Assembly (NCBI RefSeq): GCF_014266025.1 | Contig: NZ_JACMYC010000008.1 | Location: 62,001-126,000, forward strand | Source of the DNA: Nocardioides deserti | GTDB taxonomy: Bacteria; Actinomycetota; Actinomycetes; Propionibacteriales; Nocardioidaceae | Length of the DNA: 64,000 nucleotides | Reading direction: 5' to 3' | Part shown: one piece after another, positions 44,983 to 53,159 of the stretch | How positions within the stretch are numbered: the stretch's first letter is position 1 | Layout of the letters: each line of letters starts with the position of its first letter | Position numbers and translations under genes: made by a program | The notes under the pieces: model-generated | What the model saw: only the letters and a program-made list of their open reading frames with translations | What the model was told of the DNA's origin: nothing | The model's database searches: none

Positions 44983-45777
44983 TCAGGACGGCCGGGGGCT
45001 GGCGGGGTGCAGGGCGAGGGCGGAGCGGGAGCGGAGGTGGGCCTCGCAGCGGCGCGCCAGCTCGTCGTACGCCGCCTGGCCGACCAGCGCGACGAGCTCG
45101 GCGGCGGAGGTGAGGTAGAGGGGCTCGACGGCGACGTGGGCCTCGGTGTTGCCGGTGCAGTACCAGTCCAGGTCGTGGCCGCCGGGGCCCCAGCCGCGGC
45201 GGTCGTACTCACCGATCGAGACCTCGGTGTACGACGTGCCGTCGGGGCGCTCGACGTCGCGAAAGGTGCGGCGGATCGGCAGCTGCCAGCACACGTCCGG
45301 CTTGGTCTCCAGCGGGTTGCGGCCGAGCACGTAGGCGAGCGCGTGCAGGGCGCAGCCGGCGCCGCCGCTGCCCGGGCCGCCGGAGGCGGGGGCGAAGTCG
45401 GGGCGGTTGTGGAAGACGCAGGCCTGCTGGTCGTCGACCACGACGGTCAGCGTCTTGCGCTCGCCCTCGTCGTCCACCTCGACCCAGTCCGAGCGCTCGA
45501 CGGGACGCCCGGCCGGCTTGAGCTGCCAGAGGTCCTCGTCGAGCATCTCGACGAACTCCGCGACCCGCTCCTCGTCGGCCTCGTCGGCGAAGTGCGCGCC
45601 GAGCGTGCAGCAGCCCACGTCGGGGGCGTCGGCGTAGATGCCGGCGCAGCCGCGGCCGAAGATGCAGGTGTAGGCCGAGGTCAGCCAGGTCAGGTCGGCG
45701 CGGACGACCTCCGAGGAGTCGTCGGGGTTGACGAACTCCACCCACGCCCGGGGAAAGTCGAGGTCCACTTCCGGCAC
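44983..45777 (-). CDS. Cysteine-rich protein, possible metal-cluster protein, unknown function
   Basis: 264 residues with eight or more Cys, many clustered: [11 protein letters not shown], then [10 protein letters not shown] near residues 45-65, with later [23 protein letters not shown] and WYCTGN. The spacing recalls Fe-S or Zn proteins of the YkgJ type, but I cannot assign it. GTG 45777 is chosen because TACCCT lies 6 nt upstream. It is divergent from ppx. Confidence 0.7.
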   Translation of the reverse strand: MPEVDLDFPRAWVEFVNPDDSSEVVRADLTWLTSAYTCIFGRGCAGIYADAPDVGCCTLGAHFADEADEERVAEFVEMLDEDLWQLKPAGRPVERSDWVEVDDEGERKTLTVVVDDQQACVFHNRPDFAPASGGPGSGGAGCALHALAYVLGRNPLETKPDVCWQLPIRRTFRDVERPDGTSYTEVSIGEYDRRGWGPGGHDLDWYCTGNTEAHVAVEPLYLTSAAELVALVGQAAYDELARRCEAHLRSRSALALHPASPRPS

Positions 45778-45835
45778 GCCGCCAGGGTACGGCGCCCGCG
45801 TCCCACCCCAGGTGTCCGGCGCTAGGTTGAGCGCC

Positions 45836-46777
45836 ATGCGCCTGGGCGTCCTGGACATCGGGTCCAACACCGGTCACCTGCTGGTGGTCGACGCCCACGG
45901 CGGCGCGGCGCCGCTGCCGGCGTCGTCGTTCAAGCGGCCGCTCCGCCTGGCCGAGCACCTCGACGCCGCCGGCGCGGTCACCCCGGCCGGCATCGACGCG
46001 CTGACGGCGTTCACCGCCGCCGCGCTCGTGGTGGCCGAGGAGAAGGGGTGCGAGGACCTGCTGCCCTTCGCCACCTCGGCGGTGCGGGACGCGAGCAACT
46101 CCGACGCGGTCCTCGAGCACGTGCGCGAGCGCACCGGCGTCGCCATCGGCGTGCTGTCGGGAGAGGCCGAGGCGCGGCTGACCTTCCTGGCGGTGCGCCG
46201 CTGGTTCGGCTGGTCGGCCGGGCGGCTCGCGGTCTTCGACATCGGCGGCGGCTCCCTGGAGATCGCGGCCGGCGCCGACGAGGCGCCGGACGTCGCCTGG
46301 TCGCTGCCGCTGGGCGCGGCCCGGCTGGCGCGCACCTCCCTGCCCCGCGGCCCGGTGGACGACGCCACGCTGCGGGTGCTGCGCAAGCAGGTCCGCGCCG
46401 ACATCGCGCGCGACGCCGGCCAGCTGCTGCGGACCGGACGGCCGGACCGGGCCGCGGCCACCTCGAAGACCTTCCGCTCCCTGGCCCGCATCTGCGGCGC
46501 CGCACCGTCGGCCGAGGGCCCGCTCGTCCCGCGCGCCCTCCCGCTCGATACGCTGCGCTCCTGGCTGCCGAAGCTCGCCGCGATGGACCTGGCCGCGCTC
46601 GCCGCCCTGCCCGGCGTCTCCACCGACCGCGCCCACCAGGTCGTCGCCGGCGCGCTCGTCGCGGAGGCCTGCATGGACATCTTCGAGCTGCCCGCGCTGG
46701 AGATCTGCCCCTGGGCGCTGCGCGAGGGCGTGATCCTCGAGCGCCTGGACCGGATGAGCGTCCTGGACGGCTCGTGA
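45836..46777 (+). CDS. ppx: Exopolyphosphatase/guanosine pentaphosphatase (Ppx/GppA)
   Basis: 313 residues. The ASKHA phosphate-binding loops are [16 protein letters not shown] at the start and [14 protein letters not shown] near residue 140, with [11 protein letters not shown] and [13 protein letters not shown] between them. It hydrolyses polyphosphate or (p)ppGpp 5'-phosphate. TAGGTT at 45823-45828 is 7 nt before the ATG. The next gene is coupled by GTGA. The block ppx, TIM-barrel protein, proC, small HTH, bS22 and epimerase matches the M. tuberculosis Rv0496-Rv0502 order as I recall it. Confidence 0.92.
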   Translation: MRLGVLDIGSNTGHLLVVDAHGGAAPLPASSFKRPLRLAEHLDAAGAVTPAGIDALTAFTAAALVVAEEKGCEDLLPFATSAVRDASNSDAVLEHVRERTGVAIGVLSGEAEARLTFLAVRRWFGWSAGRLAVFDIGGGSLEIAAGADEAPDVAWSLPLGAARLARTSLPRGPVDDATLRVLRKQVRADIARDAGQLLRTGRPDRAAATSKTFRSLARICGAAPSAEGPLVPRALPLDTLRSWLPKLAAMDLAALAALPGVSTDRAHQVVAGALVAEACMDIFELPALEICPWALREGVILERLDRMSVLDGS

Positions 46778-47568
46778 CGATCCCGCGGATCGGCCTGTCC
46801 ACCTCCTCGGTCTTCCCCGAGTCGGTCGCGCACGCCTTCGGGTGGGCCTCGAGCCTGGGGTACGACGCCGTCGAGGTGATGGTCGCGCTCGACAAGGTCA
46901 GCCAGCAGCCGGGGATGGTCCGGCGGCTCTCCGAGCACCACGGCGTACCCGTCTCCGCGATCCACGCCCCGACGCTGCTCTTCACCCAGCGCGTGTGGGG
47001 CACCGAGCCGTGGGCGAAGCTGCAGCGCTCGGCCGACATGGCCCACGAGGTCGGCGCCGAGGTCGTCGTGGTCCACCCGCCGTTCCGCTGGCAGAAGGAG
47101 TACGCCGCCGGCTTCGTCGACGGCATCGCGGCGCTGGAGGAGTCCACGGGCATCGCCTTCGCGGTCGAGAACATGTACCCCTGGCGGGCCCGCCAGCGCC
47201 GCGGCGTCGAGATGTACCTGCCCGGCTGGGACCCCTCCGACGAGCCCTACGCGAACACCGTCATCGACCTCTCCCACGCCGCGATCGCGCACGACGACCC
47301 GGTGGCGATGGCCGAGCGGCTCGGTCCGCGGCTGCGCCACGTCCACCTCACCGACGGCACCGGCTCGGCCAAGGACGAGCACCTCGTGCCGGGCCGCGGC
47401 TCGATCGACGCGGCCGGCTTCCTGCACCACCTGGCGCGCACCGGCTTCGCAGGCGAGGTGGTGCTCGAGATCAACACCCGGCGCTGCACCACGCGCGCGG
47501 AGCGGGAGGCCGACCTGCGCGAGTCGCTGGAGTTCGCGCGTCTGCACCTGGCGGGGGACCCGACGTAA
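46774..47568 (+). CDS. Sugar phosphate isomerase/epimerase family (TIM barrel) protein
   Basis: 264 residues with a xylose-isomerase-like TIM barrel: [16 protein letters not shown] at the start, [45 protein letters not shown] and [10 protein letters not shown]. Conserved Glu, Asp and His residues suggest a divalent metal site. The substrate is unknown (Rv0498-like). It overlaps the ppx stop by GTGA. Confidence 0.85.
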   Translation: MTIPRIGLSTSSVFPESVAHAFGWASSLGYDAVEVMVALDKVSQQPGMVRRLSEHHGVPVSAIHAPTLLFTQRVWGTEPWAKLQRSADMAHEVGAEVVVVHPPFRWQKEYAAGFVDGIAALEESTGIAFAVENMYPWRARQRRGVEMYLPGWDPSDEPYANTVIDLSHAAIAHDDPVAMAERLGPRLRHVHLTDGTGSAKDEHLVPGRGSIDAAGFLHHLARTGFAGEVVLEINTRRCTTRAEREADLRESLEFARLHLAGDPT

Positions 47569-47578
47569 CCTCACGGGC

Positions 47579-48526
47579 ATGTCCCTGCTCCGCCAGCCGC
47601 TCCTCGCGCTCTCCCGCAGCGCAGCCGTCCGCGAGCTCGTCAGCACCCTGCCCGTCTCGAGCGGGATCGTGCGCAGCTACGTGCCCGGCGAGACGACGGA
47701 GGCGGCCGTCGCGGCGGCGACCGGGCTGGTCGACGAGGGGCTGCGGGTCACCCTGGACTTCCTCGGCGAGGACACCACCGACCACGCCCAGGCCGAGGCG
47801 ACGGTGCGGGCGTACGTCGAGCTGCTCGGCCAGCTCTCGGCGCGCGGGCTCGCGCGCCACGCCGAGGTGTCGGTGAAGCTGACGGCGATCGGGCTCGCGC
47901 TGCCGACGGCGGAGCAGGGCACCGGCTTCCAGGTCGCGCTGGAGAACGCCCGAGCGATCTGCCGGGCCGCCCGCAACGCCGGCACCACGGTCACCCTGGA
48001 CGCCGAGGACCACACCACCACCGACGCGACGCTGGCCGTCCTGCGCGACCTGCGCAAGGACTTCCCCGAGACCGGCGCCGTCCTCCAGGCCTACCTCCAC
48101 CGCACCGAGGCCGACTGCCGCGAGCTCGCCCACGAGGGCTCCCGGGTCCGGCTCTGCAAGGGCGCGTACGACGAGCCGGAGGAGGTCGCCTACCAGTCGC
48201 GGCTCGACGTCGACACCGCCTACGTCCGGTGCCTGAAGATCCTCATGGCGGGCCAGGGCTACCCGATGGTCGCCACCCACGACCCGCGGATGGTCGAGAT
48301 CGCCTCGTCGCTGGCCAACCGCCACGGCCGCGAGCAGGGCACCTACGAGTTCCAGATGCTCTACGGCATCCGCCCCGAGGAGCAGCGCCGACTGGCCGCG
48401 AGCGGCGAGACGGTCCGGGTCTACCTGCCCTACGGCGGCGAGTGGTACGGCTACCTGGTCCGCCGCCTCGCGGAGCGTCCGCAGAACCTGACATTCTTCC
48501 TGCGTTCGTTGATCTCCAAGAAGTAG
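47579..48526 (+). CDS. Proline dehydrogenase
   Basis: 315 residues, a monofunctional PRODH. FAD-barrel blocks: VSVKLTAIGL, TLDAEDHTTTDATL, VLQAYLHRTEADCREL, RLCKGAYDEPEEVAYQSR, VATHDPRMVE, FQMLYGIRPEEQR, and the C-terminal VYLPYGGEWYGYLVRRLAER. It oxidises proline to pyrroline-5-carboxylate, passing electrons to the quinone pool. TAACCT at 47566-47571 is 7 nt before the ATG. The P5C dehydrogenase partner is not in the window. Confidence 0.94.
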   Translation: MSLLRQPLLALSRSAAVRELVSTLPVSSGIVRSYVPGETTEAAVAAATGLVDEGLRVTLDFLGEDTTDHAQAEATVRAYVELLGQLSARGLARHAEVSVKLTAIGLALPTAEQGTGFQVALENARAICRAARNAGTTVTLDAEDHTTTDATLAVLRDLRKDFPETGAVLQAYLHRTEADCRELAHEGSRVRLCKGAYDEPEEVAYQSRLDVDTAYVRCLKILMAGQGYPMVATHDPRMVEIASSLANRHGREQGTYEFQMLYGIRPEEQRRLAASGETVRVYLPYGGEWYGYLVRRLAERPQNLTFFLRSLISKK

Positions 48527-48528
48527 CG

Positions 48529-48549
48529 CAAGGGGGCTCCGCCCCCTTG
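48529..48549. terminator. Short hairpin between proline dehydrogenase and proC
   Basis: CAAGGGGGC pairs perfectly with GCCCCCTTG around a TCC loop, directly after the proline dehydrogenase stop. It should separate the catabolic gene from the biosynthetic proC. No T tract. Confidence 0.8.
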
Positions 48550-48573
48550 GACCCCCGAAAGCAGGCGCAACGC

Positions 48574-49377
48574 ATGACCCAGACAGCGATCCTCGGTGCC
48601 GGCGTCATGGGGGAGACCCTCCTCTCCGGCCTGGTCCGTGCCGGCCGGCGCGTCGACGACCTGCTGGTCGGCGAGAAGCGCGCCGAGCGTGCCCGGGAGC
48701 TCGAGGAGCGGTACGGCGTCGCCGTCGTGCCCAACGTCGACGCGGCCGCCAAGGCCGACACGGTCGTGCTCGTCGTCAAGCCGCAGGACATGGGCGACGT
48801 GCTGGCCGAGGTCGCCCCCGTGCTGCGGGCCGGCCAGCTCGTGGTCTCGCTGGCCGCCGGCATCACCACGGCGTACATCGAGGCGCGCGTTCCCGAGGGC
48901 GTCGCCGTCGTGCGGGTCATGCCGAACACCCCGGCGCTGGTCGACGAGGGGATGGCGGCGATCTCCCCGGGGTCGCACTGCTCCGAGGCCGACCTGGCCG
49001 AGGTCGAGTCGCTCATGGGATCGGTCGGCCGCGTGCTGCGCATCCCCGAGCGCCAGCAGGACGCCGTGACCGCGATCAGCGGCTCCGGGCCGGCGTACCT
49101 CTTCTTCGTCGTCGAGTCGATGATCGAGGCCGGCGTGCACCTCGGCCTGCCTCGCGCGACCGCCACCGACCTGACCATCCAGACCCTCGTCGGCTCGGGG
49201 AAGATGCTGCGCGAGACCGGCACCCACCCCGCCGTCCTGCGCGAGCAGGTCACCTCGCCGGCCGGCACCACCGCCGCCGCGCTGCGCGAGCTCGAGGTGC
49301 ACAAGGTCCGCGCCGCCTTCCTCGCCGCGATGGAGGCCGCCCGCGACCGGTCGCGCGAGCTGGCCGAGGGCTCCTGA
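48574..49377 (+). CDS. proC: Pyrroline-5-carboxylate reductase
   Basis: 267 residues. The NADPH-binding motif AILGAGVMGETLLSGLV is at the N-terminus; VVLVVKPQDMGDVL, VRVMPNTPALVDEG and the signature SGSGPAYLFFVVESMIEAGV, then TSPAGTTAAALRELE. It reduces P5C to proline, the reverse of the gene just upstream. A hairpin separates the two, so different regulation is likely. Confidence 0.97.
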   Translation: MTQTAILGAGVMGETLLSGLVRAGRRVDDLLVGEKRAERARELEERYGVAVVPNVDAAAKADTVVLVVKPQDMGDVLAEVAPVLRAGQLVVSLAAGITTAYIEARVPEGVAVVRVMPNTPALVDEGMAAISPGSHCSEADLAEVESLMGSVGRVLRIPERQQDAVTAISGSGPAYLFFVVESMIEAGVHLGLPRATATDLTIQTLVGSGKMLRETGTHPAVLREQVTSPAGTTAAALRELEVHKVRAAFLAAMEAARDRSRELAEGS

Positions 49378-49403
49378 CGGGGCGCTCCTGGCAGACTCGG
49401 AGC

Positions 49404-50108
49404 ATGACCGCCGACGTCCGGTTCTGGTTCGACCCCGTCTGCCCGTTCGCCTGGCTGACCAGCGAGTGGGTCCGAGAGGTGCAGCGGCAGCGCGAGCTGT
49501 CGGTCGAGTGGCGCTTCATCTCCCTGCGCCTGCTCAACAAGGACGTCGACTACGACGCGCAGTTCCCTCCGGACTACGAGGCCGGCCACACCGCCGGCCT
49601 GCGGCTGCTCCGGGTCTGCTCGCAGGTGCGCGACGACCACGGCCCCGAGGCCGTGGCGCGGCTCTACGAGGTCCTCGGCCACCGCATCCACGACGCCGAG
49701 CAGGCCGCCCGCGAGGTCCGCGGCACCGCGGAGTTCCTTGCCCCCGCGCTCGAGGAGGCCGGCCTGCCGGCCGACCTCGTGTCGGCGCTCGACGACACCG
49801 CGCACGATGCCCGGGTGCAGGCCGAGACCGACGAGGCGCTCGCGCTCACCGGCAAGGACGTCGGGACGCCGATCATCGCCGTGGCCGACGGGCCGGGGTT
49901 CTTCGGGCCGGTCATCAGCCGGCTGCCCGCGCCCGAGGACGCCGTGCGCCTGTGGGACCACGTCGTGGGGCTCGCGTCGTTCCCCGGCTTCGCCGAGCTC
50001 AAGCGCAGCCTGCGCGAGCGGCCGCAGCTGCGCTCCTTCGGCGTCGACCCGGACGCGGCGGGGGCCGAGGAGGACTGGCACGGCGGCAGCAGGCGGCAGC
50101 ACCGCTGA
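49404..50108 (+). CDS. DsbA-family thioredoxin-like protein with a single active-site Cys
   Basis: 234 residues. The thioredoxin-like start is VRFWFDPVCPFAWLTSEWV, which is similar to Rv2466c-type mycothiol-dependent proteins; but where those have CPWC, this has CPFA, leaving one Cys. The long helical insert (ARLYEVLGHRIHD) and the cis-Pro region (VGTPIIAVADGPGFFGPVIS) are kept. It is cytoplasmic (no signal). A monothiol mechanism using mycothiol is possible; the function is unproven. Confidence 0.8.
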   Translation: MTADVRFWFDPVCPFAWLTSEWVREVQRQRELSVEWRFISLRLLNKDVDYDAQFPPDYEAGHTAGLRLLRVCSQVRDDHGPEAVARLYEVLGHRIHDAEQAAREVRGTAEFLAPALEEAGLPADLVSALDDTAHDARVQAETDEALALTGKDVGTPIIAVADGPGFFGPVISRLPAPEDAVRLWDHVVGLASFPGFAELKRSLRERPQLRSFGVDPDAAGAEEDWHGGSRRQHR

Positions 50109-50131
50109 GCCAGGACTCACCCCACCCCGGA

Positions 50132-51115
50132 TCAACCCAGTCCCAGGGCGCTCTCCACTGCGGCCAGCACCGGCGCGGTGACCTCGCGGCAGCGCGCCTC
50201 CCCCGCGGCGTACACCGCGTCGACGTGTGCCGGGTCGCCGGTCAGCTCGGCGTACCTGCGCTGCACCGGCTCCAGCGTCGCGACGACCGCGTCGGTGACC
50301 GCCGCCTTGAGCGCGCCGTAGGTGGCGATCCCGTCCGCGGACCCGCCGCAGGCGACGAGCACCTCGAGCAGGTTGGTGACGCCCGGCTTGGTCGACCGGT
50401 CGGCGCGGACCGCGTCCGGGGCGGTGTCGCCGTCCGTGACGGCCCGGGCGATCTTGCGGCGCACGACGTCCGGCCCGTCGAGCACGTGGACGACGCCGGC
50501 GGTCCCGGAGCGCGCGTCGGTGCCCGACTTGCCCATCTTCGCGGTCGGGTCCTGGAGGTCCATCACCCGCGCGGCCGCCGGTGGCGTCGCCATCTCGGGC
50601 ACCACCAGGACCGGCCCGTACGCCGCGTTGAACCGCGTCGCGAGGTCGCGGGCGAGCTCGACGTGCTGGCGCTGGTCGTCGCCGACGGGGACCCGCACCG
50701 GCCGGTGCAGCAGGATGTCGGCCGCCATCAGCACCGGGTAGGTGTAGAGCGACGCCCGGCTGCCGGGGCGGCCCTTCTCCTTGAACTGGATCATCCGCGA
50801 CAGCTCGCCGGTGGTGGCGACGCACTCGAGCAGGTAGGCGAGCTCGCGGTGCGCGGGGACCCGGGACTGGACGAAGAGCGTCGACCGGTCGAGCCCGACG
50901 GCGAGCAGCAGCGTCGCGACCTCCCGCGATCGCAACCGCAGCTCGGTCGGGTCGTGCGGCACGGTCAGCGCGTGCAGGTCGGCGACGCCGTAGAAGCAGT
51001 CGGCCGGGTCGTCGGCCGCGTCCTGGGCGGCGGCCATCGGCCGCAGGGCGCCGAGGAGGTTGCCGAGGGTCGGCGACCCGGTGGGCTTGACGAGGGACAG
51101 CGAGGTGGCGGGCAC
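50132..51115 (-). CDS. trpS: Tryptophanyl-tRNA synthetase
   Basis: 327 residues, the normal bacterial length. Class I signature 1 is KPTGSPTLGNLLGAL (in place of HIGH); the KMSKS loop reads KMGKS in TAKMGKSGTDARSG; YPVLMAADILLHRPVRVPVG is the tryptophan/AMP region. The His of DLHALT, equivalent to the indolmycin-contact His in other TrpRS, is present. GTG 51115 has AAGGAG upstream. The 5' leader encodes a WW peptide and an attenuator, so it is induced by uncharged tRNA-Trp. It may be an auxiliary TrpRS like Streptomyces TrpRS1 or the only one. Confidence 0.93.
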   Translation of the reverse strand: MPATSLSLVKPTGSPTLGNLLGALRPMAAAQDAADDPADCFYGVADLHALTVPHDPTELRLRSREVATLLLAVGLDRSTLFVQSRVPAHRELAYLLECVATTGELSRMIQFKEKGRPGSRASLYTYPVLMAADILLHRPVRVPVGDDQRQHVELARDLATRFNAAYGPVLVVPEMATPPAAARVMDLQDPTAKMGKSGTDARSGTAGVVHVLDGPDVVRRKIARAVTDGDTAPDAVRADRSTKPGVTNLLEVLVACGGSADGIATYGALKAAVTDAVVATLEPVQRRYAELTGDPAHVDAVYAAGEARCREVTAPVLAAVESALGLG

Positions 51116-51191
51116 GGGGGCTCCTTCGTGGACGGGCCCGCGGGGCGACCGGTGCTGCTCACCCGTCCGGGCCGAGGCCCGGGACGTGACG

Positions 51192-51258
51192 AGGCCGCCT
51201 CGAGGGCGGCCTGGTGGGTGGTCGTGCTGGAGGTGGGCCGCCTACGGGGCGGGCCACC
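51192..51258 (-). promoter_or_regulatory. Ribosome-mediated transcription attenuator for trpS
   Basis: Read on the minus strand, four segments alternate. Segment 1 (51258-51248, GGTGGCCCGCC) covers the Trp codons and pairs with segment 2 (51242-51232, GGCGGCCCACC), 10 of 11 pairs. Segment 2's GGCGGCC (51242-51236) can instead pair with segment 3's GGCCGCC (51211-51205). Segment 3 (51212-51205, AGGCCGCC) pairs perfectly with segment 4 (51199-51192, GGCGGCCT) as terminator. Stalling at Trp codons would favour 2:3 and allow readthrough. Confidence 0.82.
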
Positions 51259-51295
51259 ACGAGGACGTGACGGACGTCGGACGCTCGGACAGCAC
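51242..51295 (-). CDS. trpS leader peptide, 17 residues with tandem Trp
   Basis: GTG at 51295 opens a 17-residue frame, VLSERPTSVTSSWWPAP, ending in TAG at 51244-51242. The two adjacent Trp codons (51259-51254) lie 4 codons before the stop and inside pairing segment 1 of the attenuator. CATGCT 6 nt upstream nearly fits the leaderless -10 box. Tandem Trp codons in so short a leader, placed correctly relative to the hairpins, are the main evidence. Confidence 0.8.
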   Translation of the reverse strand: MLSERPTSVTSSWWPAP

Positions 51296-51331
51296 GAGGC
51301 GAGCATGCCACGGCCGAGTAGCGTCGCGCCC

Positions 51332-52528
51332 ATGTCGACATGCGGGGGACCCTCGACCGTCGTCTTCGACCAGACGCTGGCGGAGTACGACTTCGGTCCC
51401 CACCACCCCATGTCCCCGTTGCGGGTCGACCTGACGATGCGGCTGGCGACCGAGCTCGGCGTGGTCGGGCCGGACGCGCTCAGCGGCCTGCGGGTCTCCG
51501 CTGCGCCGATGGCCTCCGACGACCTGATCGCGACCGTGCACGACCCGCGGCTGATCGAGGCCGTCGAGCGGGCCGGACGCACCGTCGAGCCCGACGAGCT
51601 GCACGGCCTCGGCAGCGAGGACAACCCGGTCTTCCGCGACATGCACCGCGCCGCCGCGCACGTCGTCGGCGCCAGCGTCGAGGCGTTCCGCCAGGTGTGG
51701 GCGGGGGAGGTGCTGCACGCCGCGAACATCACCGGCGGCCTGCACCACGCGATGCCCGACCGGGCGAGCGGTTTCTGCATCTACAACGACATCGCGATCG
51801 GCATCCAGCACCTGCTCGACAACGGCGCGGAGCGGGTGGCGTACGTCGACGTCGACGTCCACCACGGCGACGGCGTCGAGCGGATCTTCTGGAACGACCC
51901 GCGGGTGCTCACGATCTCCCTGCACGAGACCGGGCAGATGCTCTTCCCCGGCACCGGCTTCGCCGAGGACGTCGGTGGCCCCGACGCCACCGGGTCGGCG
52001 GTCAACGTCGCGCTGCCGCCCGGCACGTCGGACGCCGGCTGGCTCCGCGCGTTCCACGCCGTCGTGCCGCCGCTGCTGCGGGAGTTCGACCCCGAGGTCC
52101 TGGTGACCCAGCACGGGTGCGACTCCCACGCGCAGGACCCGCTGGCCCACCTCATGCTCAGCATCGACGGCCAGCGGGCGGCGTACCTCGCCCTGCACGA
52201 CCTGGCCCACGAGGTCGCCGGCGGACGCTGGGTCGCGACCGGCGGCGGTGGGTACGCGCTGGTGGAGGTCGTGCCGCGGGCGTGGACCCACCTGCTCGCG
52301 ATCGTCGCCGGCACGCCGCTGGACCCCAAGGTGGAGACGCCCGGCGGCTGGCGCGAGCACGTCCGCGGACGGCTGGACCGCACGGCGCCGTACCTCATGA
52401 CCGACGGCCGGACCCCGGCCTACCGCGACTGGCGCGACGGCTACGACCCCGACACGTGGCTGGACCGGGCGATCCACGCGACCCGGATGGCGGCCTTCCC
52501 GTGCCACGGCCTGGACCCGATGCCGTAG
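51332..52528 (+). CDS. acuC: AcuC-like histone deacetylase superfamily protein
   Basis: 398 residues. The zinc amidohydrolase motifs are NITGGLHHAMPDRASGFC, YVDVDVHHGDGVERIFWND, HETGQMLFPGTGF and TQHGCDSHAQDPL; the final part WVATGGGGYALVEVV is also typical. The pattern fits AcuC, which deacetylates acetyl-CoA synthetase in Bacillus. No acs gene is nearby, so the substrate is inferred. TAGCGT at 51319-51324 is 7 nt before the ATG. It is divergent from the trpS leader. Confidence 0.9.
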   Translation: MSTCGGPSTVVFDQTLAEYDFGPHHPMSPLRVDLTMRLATELGVVGPDALSGLRVSAAPMASDDLIATVHDPRLIEAVERAGRTVEPDELHGLGSEDNPVFRDMHRAAAHVVGASVEAFRQVWAGEVLHAANITGGLHHAMPDRASGFCIYNDIAIGIQHLLDNGAERVAYVDVDVHHGDGVERIFWNDPRVLTISLHETGQMLFPGTGFAEDVGGPDATGSAVNVALPPGTSDAGWLRAFHAVVPPLLREFDPEVLVTQHGCDSHAQDPLAHLMLSIDGQRAAYLALHDLAHEVAGGRWVATGGGGYALVEVVPRAWTHLLAIVAGTPLDPKVETPGGWREHVRGRLDRTAPYLMTDGRTPAYRDWRDGYDPDTWLDRAIHATRMAAFPCHGLDPMP

Positions 52529-52568
52529 GTCCGCGCAAGCGGACACGCCGGTCGGGCAGAAGTTTTTT
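52529..52568 (+). terminator. Hairpin and T run after acuC
   Basis: GTCCGC pairs with GCGGAC (52529-52544) around a GCAA tetraloop starting in the acuC stop region. A run of six T follows at 52563-52568, 18 nt further, one of the few T runs in the window. It is an imperfect but plausible terminator. Confidence 0.55.
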
Positions 52569-52677
52569 CCGCCAGCCCTTCCCCACCAGTCACACCTGCC
52601 CCTATTCTCACCGAAGCGCGCCCGTGTGATCACCGCTGGGGAAGTCGGTGGCGGGCGCAGAGAAAGCACGGTGTGCC

Positions 52678-52884
52678 ATGGCTGCCAACCCGCCCGGAGA
52701 CATCTCCGACGCGAAGTTCCTCACCGTCGCCGAGGTCGCGGCGATGATGCGGGTCTCGAAGATGACCGTCTACCGCCTCGTCCACAACGGGGACCTCGCC
52801 GCCGTGCGCGTCGGACGGTCCTTCCGCGTGCGCGAGGAGGACGCGAACGAGTACATCCGGCGGAGCTTCTACGACGCCGGCTGA
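52678..52884 (+). CDS. Small excisionase/MerR-like HTH DNA-binding protein
   Basis: 68 residues. The whole chain is one winged-helix [23 protein letters not shown] is the recognition region, and [18 protein letters not shown] the wing. It is similar in size to Rv0500A and BldC-type regulators, and it precedes bS22 as Rv0500A precedes Rv0500B. ATG 52678 is preferred over GTG 52648. TATTCT at 52603-52608 could be its -10, giving a leader of about 60 nt. Targets unknown. Confidence 0.9.
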   Translation: MAANPPGDISDAKFLTVAEVAAMMRVSKMTVYRLVHNGDLAAVRVGRSFRVREEDANEYIRRSFYDAG

Positions 52885-53041
52885 CGCACGGGCCGGGCCG
52901 GGCCGGCGCCGCCGACGGACTGCTGGTCGGGGCGGGGCCCACGCCTCGGCACCGATTGCGGTGCGCTTCGGACCGGCCGTTAGGCTGTGCCGGTCCCTCG
53001 GGCGACTCCCGGGGTGGCGCACAGCTGTCGAAAGGTATCCC

Positions 53042-53143
53042 GTGGGTTCTGTCATCAAGAAGCGGCGCAAGCGCATGGCCAAGAAGAAGCACCGCAAGCT
53101 GCTGAAGAAGACGCGCGTCCAGCGTCGCAAGCTCGGCAAGTAG
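53042..53143 (+). CDS. Small ribosomal subunit protein bS22 (33 residues)
   Basis: Exactly 33 residues, extremely basic (Lys/Arg about 60%), starting [15 protein letters not shown] and ending VQRRKLGK. It matches the AURKAIP1/COX24-like protein Rv0500B, identified as bS22 in mycobacterial ribosome structures. GTG 53042 is chosen over longer frames because it gives the conserved 33-residue form; GAAAGG lies 8 nt upstream. TAGGCT (52981-52986) with TTGCGG 19 nt before it is a likely promoter. Confidence 0.93.
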   Translation: MGSVIKKRRKRMAKKKHRKLLKKTRVQRRKLGK

Positions 53144-53159
53144 GCCTGCGCGCGGCGGA

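Noticed and set aside
48529..48549. Hairpin before proC as a riboswitch or attenuator
   Set aside because: Single perfect stem with a 3-nt loop and no alternative pairing or leader frame; an ordinary terminator explains it.
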